Origin: Halanaerobiales bacterium
GTDB lineage: Bacteria; Bacillota_F; Halanaerobiia; Halanaerobiales; DTU029
Assembly: GCA_016278415.1 (NCBI GenBank)
Contig: JADQBV010000125.1
Location: 1 to 12,492 of the forward strand
Length of the DNA: 12,492 nt
Direction of reading: 5' to 3'
A program made the position numbers and the translations under genes. This document shows, in pieces, positions 7,619 through 12,492 of this stretch (the stretch's first letter is position 1; the number at the start of each line of letters is the position of its first letter). Under the pieces are notes generated by a model. The model was given only the letters and a program-made list of their open reading frames with translations. It ran no database searches and had not been told where the DNA came from.

Positions 7619-7732
7619 CTAATCTTCGTTCCTTCGGTCATCTCTACCATCATCATGTCCTCTATCGTCTCTTCTATCATCTCTTCTACTAACATAATCG
7701 TCTGTTTTAATTAAAACCATCTCCTTTAACAT
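7619..7732 (-). CDS. Arg-Asp-Asp-repeat micropeptide (37 or 33 residues)
   Basis: A minus-strand frame from ATG at 7732 to TAG at 7619 encodes 37 residues. The C-terminal two thirds is almost only Arg, Asp, Gly and His, built on a repeated RRDD/GRDD unit, for example SRRDDRRDDRG. Part of this pattern reflects the underlying low-complexity GAYGAT/AGA repeat. The ATG is two bases after the stop of the preceding small ORF. The only Shine-Dalgarno-like stretch (AAAGGAG) lies between this ATG and an in-frame ATG at 7720, so reinitiation would be needed. I do not recognise a family. Highly charged repeats of this kind occur in coat-associated and metal- or nucleic-acid-binding peptides, but no function can be assigned. 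It may also be a degraded tail. Confidence 0.42.
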   Translation of the reverse strand: MLKEMVLIKTDDYVSRRDDRRDDRGHDDGRDDRRNED

Positions 7733-7734
7733 AT

Positions 7735-7920
7735 TTACATTATTATATTAAATGCAGCAAAGATAATTAGTTGGAAATTCAAGCTATCAGCAATAGTAAA
7801 TACTGGATCAAGAATATGCACTGCCGAGTCTTTACCGAAAGGATTATCTAATAATAAAACTGTCCAGGGATTATCATTAGCTAAGGGTCCGATCATTATT
7901 CCAAAGTACATCCTTATCAC
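7735..7920 (-). CDS. Small unknown protein, 61 residues
   Basis: Starts at GTG (7920), which overlaps the stop of the upstream 16-codon ORF as GTGA, and ends TAA at 7735. The protein begins with GIMIGPLANDNPWTVLLL, contains DSAVHILDPVF in the middle, and ends with a hydrophobic strand or helix (FQLIIFAAFNIIM). The composition is protein-like rather than random. It has no Shine-Dalgarno of its own, which suggests translation by coupling or a frameshift from the upstream ORF. No family recognised. Its place between a coat gene pair and tmRNA gives no clear functional hint. Confidence 0.45.
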   Translation of the reverse strand: MIRMYFGIMIGPLANDNPWTVLLLDNPFGKDSAVHILDPVFTIADSLNFQLIIFAAFNIIM

Positions 7921-7967
7921 TTTCTATGATGCGCCAACGGTTTTTTAGTGCAGACTTGTTTTCTCAT
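7917..7967 (-). CDS. 16-residue leader-like ORF with strong ribosome site
   Basis: ATG at 7967 follows GAGGGTGA with a four-base spacer, the best ribosome site in this cluster. The frame reads MRKQVCTKKPLAHHRK and stops at TGA, which overlaps the GTG of the next ORF by four bases. The Lys/Arg/His-rich peptide could be a coupling leader, or the true N-terminus of the following protein if a frameshift (sequence error, mutation or programmed) joins the two frames. Too short to be sure it is a gene. Confidence 0.38.
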   Translation of the reverse strand: MRKQVCTKKPLAHHRK

Positions 7968-8036
7968 TAAATCACCCTCAGTTTTATAATTTCATTATTT
8001 CTAGTCCGAATACCGTTCATAATATAGGTATTTATA

Positions 8037-8087
8037 AAATAAAAATAATAAAAGCCCAGAAGATCAGCAAAGGATCATCCAGGCTTT
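8037..8087 (-). terminator. Second terminator after ssrA
   Basis: On the minus strand a 15-base arm starting AAAGCC (8087) pairs with the arm ending GGGCTTT (8051) around CTTTGCT. There are 14 pairs including two G-U wobbles that exist only in minus-strand RNA. A long T-rich tract follows. Confidence 0.85.
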
Positions 8088-8091
8088 CGTT

Positions 8092-8123
8092 AAAAAAGTT
8101 ACAGTATATGAAAATGATATACT
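8092..8123 (-). terminator. First, weaker terminator after ssrA
   Basis: AGTATAT and ATATACT (8123-8103) form a seven-pair AT-only stem, with six T residues ending at 8092 on the minus strand. It begins 25 bases past the tmRNA 3' end and is backed up by the stronger hairpin just beyond. Confidence 0.55.
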
Positions 8124-8147
8124 TGTTAATTTCATTGTGGATTTAAA

Positions 8148-8506
8148 TGGTGGAGGTGGTGGGATTCGAACCCACGTACTGCATAGCTCACACAGCAGTT
8201 TCTACGGGTATAGTCTGATATTTAATTTCATAGTATCAGCCCTAACAGACAAGGTCTCATACTACTAGACTGTTAATTTCCATCTAACTTACAGTCATCG
8301 GATAGATGGTAGTCTGCTTAATTATGTCACTTAACCGTCTCCACAGACAAGAGCGCAGCTAAGCGTTAGCATACCTACGCGGCAGCTAAAGCGTAATTAT
8401 TATCGTTGTTTGCAGATAATTTTAATTTACCAGTGTTTTACGAGTGAAAGGAGTCCTCGACCCGCTTCTGAAGCATTCCCTACACAGGCGAAACCGGAAC
8501 ACCCCC
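8148..8506 (-). ncRNA. ssrA: Transfer-messenger RNA (tmRNA)
   Basis: A 359-base tmRNA that frees stalled ribosomes and tags the unfinished protein for proteolysis, acting with SmpB. The 5' end GGGGGTG (8506-8500) pairs with CACCTCC (8158-8152) to make the seven-base acceptor stem. The third pair is G-U, the alanine identity signal read by alanyl-tRNA synthetase. The T arm is GTGGG, TTCGAAT, CCCAC, and ACCA is encoded at the 3' end. The mRNA-like part starts at GCA (8413) and stops at TAG (8375). Further inverted repeats after it, such as CATC/GATG around 8289-8312, are where the pseudoknots should lie. The 5' leader of about 75 bases would be removed by RNase P. It is a one-piece, not permuted, tmRNA. 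Confidence 0.97.
8375..8413 (-). other. tmRNA tag-peptide reading frame
   Basis: Thirteen codons from resume codon GCA to TAG encode ANNDNNYALAAA, close to the E. coli tag ANDENYALAA. It keeps the YALAA degron end recognised by ClpXP-type proteases, plus one extra terminal Ala. Confidence 0.95.
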
Positions 8507-8586
8507 GAAAGGTTATTCAGTTTTAAATGTTCTAATCCATTTAAGAAATATCTAACCTCAATCTCCCTTAAATGAACCGTAGATAC

Positions 8587-8615
8587 ATTATAACGTAGAA
8601 CAGCTCTTCTGTCAA
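8587..8615 (-). promoter_or_regulatory. Consensus sigma-A promoter of ssrA
   Basis: On the minus strand a perfect TTGACA (8615-8610) and perfect TATAAT (8592-8587) are separated by 17 bases. This is the strongest promoter in the window. It places the start of transcription near 8580, about 75 bases before the mature tmRNA. Confidence 0.9.
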
Positions 8616-8719
8616 ATATTACGAATCCCTGTTTATACTGACCTATTACGCAAGAAAAAGTAATCTCTCATTTATATTAACTTTCCACTATTTGGTCTCA
8701 TTTAAAAGATAAATCCCCT

Positions 8720-10513
8720 TTACATTTCAATTTCGAAATCAGATAGATTAATTAAATTGTCAAAGTTTATATCTATACCTAAAACACCTTTTATGTCGCC
8801 ATTTTTATCCATAAGGGGTTTAGACACTGTAATACACAGTTCATCTACAATCCTAGAGATAAAGAAGGCAGAAACAGTAGTCTTGCTTGTTATTATGGCA
8901 TTTTTAAACCATGTCCTGTCAGAGAAATTGTCTTCTTCAAATTTACACTTATATTGTTCTAGGTCCTCTTGCTGACAGACATATTCTGAAGCCAAATCAC
9001 CATCTTTATCAACTATATATATTAATTTTGCAAAGGCAGTATGTTTCATGAATTTTTTTAAGATCGGTTTTACATAGGCATTATCCATTGTGTTAATAGC
9101 TGGATTTTCTGCTAATAATCTATCTATCATCTTAATTGCTAATCTCATACCTTTTTTCTTCAAACCTTCAAGATCAGAGTGGAACAATGAGGGTAAGTGT
9201 TTTTTTGCCTGTGTTAACATTTCTTCTGTTGAAATACTAGACATACGATCATTATTATATTGCTTCATTACCCAATTATATATTCCCCGAATGCCCGGAT
9301 TTTTCTTATCTAGCATTTCATCATCTTCTAATTTAAAGTAATTATTAAGCCAGAGGGCAATTCCTGCTACTCCAGACTTATCTGTTATAGATACAGTAAG
9401 TGGTCTATCAAGCAATTTACCCGTATCAAAGATGCTGTATATTCTCTCATTTTTAATAACACCATCTGCATGGATTCCTGCCCTAGTTGAATTGAAGTGT
9501 TCTCCCACAAAGGGATAATTAGTCGGTACTTTATCACCAAGTACATTACTATAATATCTACCTATTTCAGTAATAATAGTTGTATCAATACCTAGCTTTT
9601 CAGGATCCCCTCCATTTAAGGCAATATAGTCAATTATTAGACCCTCAATCGGTGGATTACCTGTTCTTTCGCCCCAACCTAGAAGGGTGCCATTTACTGA
9701 AGAACATTTATTTAACCAGGCAGTTGTCCCGTTTATCAGAACTTTATGGAAGTCATTATGTCCATGCCACTCCATTTGAGAATGTGGTACCCCTGCTTCA
9801 TTATGCAAAACATCAAATATTCTCGGTACAGATCGTGGCAAGGAGGCATTAGCATAAGGTAAGCCCAAACCCATAGTATCACAGGCCCTTATTTTAATAG
9901 GAACACCACTGTCTTCAGACATATCCATCAATTTTTGTACAAAGGGAATTACAAAACCATAGAAATCAGCCCTAGTAATATCCTCTAAATGACAGCGAGG
10001 TACTATACCTTCTTCTAAGGCAGCATCTACAACACTTAAGTATTTTTTCATGACTTTTTTGCGATCAAGATTAAGTTTAAGAAAGATATGATAATCTGAA
10101 GCTGATGTCAGTATCCCTGTTTCCTTTAATCCAAGCTCTTTTACATATTTAAAGTCTTCTTTTACTGCACGAATCCAACTGGTTACCTGCGGGAATTTAT
10201 AAGCTAATTCAAGACATTTAATAACTGCCTCTCTATCCCTTTCACTATAAATAAAGAATTCAGATTGACGAATAACACCATTCTTCCCGCCTAACTTATG
10301 AAGGTACTTATACAATTCTACAACTTGGTCAACTTCATATGGTGCCCGAGCCTGCTGCCCATCACGAAAAGTAGTATCAGTTATCCATATCTCCTCTGGC
10401 CTTTCCATCTTAACTTCAACATCTTCGAATTCCATAACTGGTACCCGATCAAATTTAAAATACTCTTCATAAAGATTTGGGGTTTCTACATTCTTAATTT
10501 CATATCTCTTCAT
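8720..10513 (-). CDS. HMGL-like (DRE-TIM) metalloenzyme fused to a Cache-like sensor domain
   Basis: A 597-residue cytosolic protein. I start at ATG 10513 (MKRYEIKN), preceded by AGAGGA with a ten-base gap; an upstream in-frame start at 10573 has no ribosome site. Residues ~41-385 are a DRE-TIM barrel of the isopropylmalate/homocitrate synthase group. The visible motifs are DTTFRDGQQ (46-54), HLEDITRAD (175-183), the metal-binding HGHND (250-254), GERTGN (281-286) and STRAGIHADG (342-351). These enzymes condense acetyl-CoA with a 2-oxo acid, or carry out related lyase reactions. Residues ~440-590 do not match the usual leucine-feedback (LeuA) domain. Instead they show a Cache/PDC-like pattern: RTWFKNAI (533-540), ITVSKPLMDKNG (561-572), then IKGVLGIDINF (574-584). 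No membrane segment is present. Substrate and ligand are unknown. It lies between smpB and ssrA. Confidence 0.85.
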   Translation of the reverse strand: MKRYEIKNVETPNLYEEYFKFDRVPVMEFEDVEVKMERPEEIWITDTTFRDGQQARAPYEVDQVVELYKYLHKLGGKNGVIRQSEFFIYSERDREAVIKCLELAYKFPQVTSWIRAVKEDFKYVKELGLKETGILTSASDYHIFLKLNLDRKKVMKKYLSVVDAALEEGIVPRCHLEDITRADFYGFVIPFVQKLMDMSEDSGVPIKIRACDTMGLGLPYANASLPRSVPRIFDVLHNEAGVPHSQMEWHGHNDFHKVLINGTTAWLNKCSSVNGTLLGWGERTGNPPIEGLIIDYIALNGGDPEKLGIDTTIITEIGRYYSNVLGDKVPTNYPFVGEHFNSTRAGIHADGVIKNERIYSIFDTGKLLDRPLTVSITDKSGVAGIALWLNNYFKLEDDEMLDKKNPGIRGIYNWVMKQYNNDRMSSISTEEMLTQAKKHLPSLFHSDLEGLKKKGMRLAIKMIDRLLAENPAINTMDNAYVKPILKKFMKHTAFAKLIYIVDKDGDLASEYVCQQEDLEQYKCKFEEDNFSDRTWFKNAIITSKTTVSAFFISRIVDELCITVSKPLMDKNGDIKGVLGIDINFDNLINLSDFEIEM

Positions 10514-10845
10514 TAAAAAATCATCCTCTCTACTCGATATACTTAACTTAATGCTTAATATGATAGCTAACAATCAATGTCTCTGTTTTGTATCTTTTTA
10601 ATTACTATAATACCAACATATCCCTATTAGGTGCTCTACTATAAAAAAACACAGAATATTAACCCTTAGTAAATCTACTTCTAACTTATAAAACTTTAAA
10701 TAATTACCTAAAATTATAATCAAAATCTGGCATCTCATTAAGGCCAGTAAGATATAAAGAAGACTAGCCGTACAAAACTAATCCTCCTTATTTAGTTTAC
10801 TTATCACATATGACAATTAATAAATACACTATACTTTTTAATCCG
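10514..10845. other. Intergenic region between smpB and the lyase gene
   Basis: About 330 AT-rich bases. The smpB-proximal end carries the terminator at 10756-10789. A minus-strand TATAAT (10718-10713) has only a poor -35 (TTAATG, 17-base spacer), so the promoter of the lyase gene is uncertain. No small gene with a ribosome site was found. Confidence 0.5.
10756..10789 (-). terminator. Terminator after smpB
   Basis: On the minus strand AAGGAGGATTAG pairs along all 12 bases with CTAGTCTTCTTT around a ten-base loop, using three G-U wobbles that work only in this strand's RNA. The U tract is interrupted (TTTATATCTT), so termination may be partial. The AAGGAGG in the stem looks like a ribosome site but opens no useful frame. 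Confidence 0.65.
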
Positions 10846-11313
10846 TTAATACTTCTGGCGTTCCCTAAAAGCCCTCTCCATATCACGTTGGGCTGTCTTC
10901 TTGGCAATGTCCCTTCTTTTATCGCGGACATTTTTACCTTTGGCAAGTGCCAGCTCAACCTTGGCAAGGTTCCTTTTTAAATATAGGCTTAATGGTACAA
11001 GGGTATAGCCTTTCATTGTAGTCTTACCATAAAAACTCCTGATCTCACTTTTATTTAAAAGTAGTTTTCGCCTTCTCTCAGGCTCATGATTAGCCCTGTT
11101 CCCATGAGAATAAGGGCTAATATGCATATTATACAGAAAGACCCCTTCATCTTCTATCAGGGCAAAACTATCTTTCAAGTTTACTTTCCCTTCCCTGATA
11201 GATTTAATCTCTGTCCCCTTAAGTTTAATACCTGCTTCATAGACTTCTTCTATATTAAAATCATGCCTAGCTTTCTTATTACGAGCAATAGTTCGAATAC
11301 CTTCTTGAGCCAC
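10846..11313 (-). CDS. smpB: SsrA-binding protein SmpB
   Basis: A 155-residue partner of tmRNA that delivers it to stalled ribosomes. I start at GTG 11313, which has GGGGGAGG five bases upstream and gives the usual SmpB length. A TTG at 11334 in the same frame would add seven residues but lacks a ribosome site. The family pattern is complete: [20 protein letters not shown], the [19 protein letters not shown] core of the OB-like barrel, HISPYSHGN, then LLLNKSEI. The C-terminal basic tail that enters the decoding centre is [20 protein letters not shown]. It follows rnr by 36 bases in the same operon. Confidence 0.97.
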   Translation of the reverse strand: MAQEGIRTIARNKKARHDFNIEEVYEAGIKLKGTEIKSIREGKVNLKDSFALIEDEGVFLYNMHISPYSHGNRANHEPERRRKLLLNKSEIRSFYGKTTMKGYTLVPLSLYLKRNLAKVELALAKGKNVRDKRRDIAKKTAQRDMERAFRERQKY

Positions 11314-11318
11314 GTCGT

Positions 11319-11326
11319 CCTCCCCC
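11319..11326 (-). promoter_or_regulatory. Ribosome binding site selecting the smpB GTG start
   Basis: GGGGGAGG on the minus strand lies inside the longer possible frame and five bases before GTG 11313, arguing for the shorter protein. Confidence 0.75.
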
Positions 11327-11349
11327 TTTTTCAATGGCTTTTGTGTTTC

Positions 11350-12492
11350 TTATTCTTCTACAAGTACAAAGTCTATCTCGCGCTCATCTAGATTAATGTT
11401 ATCTATTTTTACACGAATTTTTTCTCCAAAACGATATACCTTTTTTGTAGATTCTCCAACAAGACAGTGTTGTTTCTCGTTATAATGATAGTAATCATCT
11501 TTAAGGTCTTCTACATGTATCAAACCCTCAACTGTATTGTCTAATTCCACAAACATTCCAAAATTGGTAACTCCATTAATAATACCATCAAACTCTTCAC
11601 CAATCTTATCTTTCATAAACTCTAGTTTCTTCAATTCTACAGAATCACGCTCAGCCTCCATCGCACTTCTTTCTTGCAGTGAACTATGTTCAGAGACCTG
11701 ATGTAATTTCTTTTCCAATTCTGATATTCTTTTTTTAGATAAAGTACCTTCACTGACAACTTCATTTATAATTCTATGAATCATTAGATCAGGGTATCTA
11801 CGGATAGGTGAAGTAAAGTGACTATAGTAATCAATTGCCAAACCAAAATGTCCTATATTAGTAGGGGTATATATCGCTTGTTTCATTGACCTTAACAGCA
11901 ATGTATTGATAACCCTTTCTTCTGGCTTTCCTTCAACCTTGCGAAGTAGATCCTGTAATGCCCTGGGATGGACTTCATTCTGAGTACCTTTTAAATGGTA
12001 TCCGAAGTCATGGATAAACTCATTAAAGTCATGTAATCTATCAGAATCCGGTTGGTCATGGACACGATAAATGAATGGTATTTCTCTCCAACTCATATCT
12101 TCTGAAACTATCCTATTTGCTGCAATCATAAATTCTTCAATAAGCTGTTCAGCTTGACCATGTTCTCGCTTTTTAATCTCAATTGGTATCCCCTGATCAT
12201 CAAGTATAACCTTTACCTCAGGGAAATCAAAATTAATACTTCCATTATCAAAACGTTCTTTTCTTAACTTTTCCCTCAATTGATTCATCAATTCTAAGGT
12301 AGGAACAAAATCCTTGTACTTCTCTTTAACTTCTGAATTGTCATTAACGAAAATTTCATTAACTTCACTATAAGTAAGTCTATAATTTGTTTTTATAATA
12401 CTAGGTGTAATTTCATGTTCTAGTATTTTTAAAGGGTTCAATTGATATGTTATAAATGCTGACATTGTAAGCCTATCTACCTGAGGATTTAA
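11350..12492 (-). CDS. rnr: RNase R, C-terminal 380 residues (5' end cut by window edge)
   Basis: The frame is open to the window edge, beginning LNPQVDRLTMSAFITYQ, so the ATG at 12465 is internal and not the start. The visible part contains the latter half of the RNB exonuclease domain, with the signature YSHFTSPIRRYPDLMIHR. A C-terminal S1 RNA-binding domain follows (GEEFDGIINGVTNFGMFVEL to the end). RNase R degrades structured RNA 3' to 5' and is the exonuclease that, with tmRNA and SmpB, removes the faulty mRNA from rescued ribosomes. The catalytic Asp cluster lies upstream, outside the window. Unlike many RNase R proteins, it ends directly after the S1 domain (IDFVLVEE) with no Lys-rich tail. 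The smpB gene follows 36 bases later. Confidence 0.95.
   Translation of the reverse strand, partial: LNPQVDRLTMSAFITYQLNPLKILEHEITPSIIKTNYRLTYSEVNEIFVNDNSEVKEKYKDFVPTLELMNQLREKLRKERFDNGSINFDFPEVKVILDDQGIPIEIKKREHGQAEQLIEEFMIAANRIVSEDMSWREIPFIYRVHDQPDSDRLHDFNEFIHDFGYHLKGTQNEVHPRALQDLLRKVEGKPEERVINTLLLRSMKQAIYTPTNIGHFGLAIDYYSHFTSPIRRYPDLMIHRIINEVVSEGTLSKKRISELEKKLHQVSEHSSLQERSAMEAERDSVELKKLEFMKDKIGEEFDGIINGVTNFGMFVELDNTVEGLIHVEDLKDDYYHYNEKQHCLVGESTKKVYRFGEKIRVKIDNINLDEREIDFVLVEE

Noticed and set aside
8148..8200. tRNA-like 3' end (T arm and CCA)
   Set aside because: It is the 3' half of tmRNA: the pairing 5' strand is about 340 bases away and the tag frame lies between.
8757..8975. Plus-strand frame of 72 codons, and similar ones at 9090-9341, 9580-9852 and 10298-10516
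   Set aside because: All lie antisense to the HMGL-like gene, lack ribosome sites and have compositions expected of a reverse shadow.
11086..11391. Plus-strand frame of 101 codons
   Set aside because: Antisense to smpB and the end of rnr; no ribosome site and no protein family pattern.

Overview
The window is AT-rich DNA from a low-GC Gram-positive bacterium, most likely an anaerobic endospore-former of the Clostridia/Halanaerobiia type. The evidence is a CotF-family spore coat gene, strong Shine-Dalgarno sites with TTG and GTG starts, an L,D-transpeptidase with peptidoglycan-binding domains, and the Firmicutes-style order rnr, smpB, ssrA. I cannot name the genus. No insertion sequence, phage gene, CRISPR array or rRNA is visible.

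Layout from left to right. At 1-1276 (minus) is a DUF815-family AAA-type ATPase lacking only its last residues. At 1498-2454 (minus) is an exported L,D-transpeptidase flanked by two PG-binding domains. At 2733-5205 (minus) is a tightly coupled three-gene ABC importer of the nitrate/sulfonate/taurine type (lipoprotein, ATPase, permease), closed by a strong terminator. Divergent from it, at 5611-6555 (plus), is a MenA-like UbiA-family prenyltransferase with an altered first metal-binding motif and its own terminator. At 6954-7467 (plus) are two small helical proteins, the second a clear CotF-family spore coat protein. Converging on them from the minus strand (7619-7967) are three tiny, head-to-tail, possibly translationally coupled ORFs, one rich in Arg-Asp-Asp repeats.

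The right part concerns translation quality control. The tmRNA gene (ssrA, 8148-8506, minus) has a near-consensus promoter, an encoded CCA, a G3-U alanine identity pair and a readable tag, ANNDNNYALAAA. Its protein partner smpB (10846-11313) and RNase R (rnr, 11350 to the window edge) lie upstream on the same strand. Between smpB and ssrA sits a 597-residue DRE-TIM (HMGL-like) metalloenzyme related to isopropylmalate and homocitrate synthases, with a C-terminal part that resembles a Cache-type ligand-sensing domain but no membrane segment.

Most of the window is ordinary core and sporulation content. The points most worth a second look are the lyase-sensor fusion, the small-ORF cluster at 7619-7967, and the UbiA protein with its unusual active-site motif.
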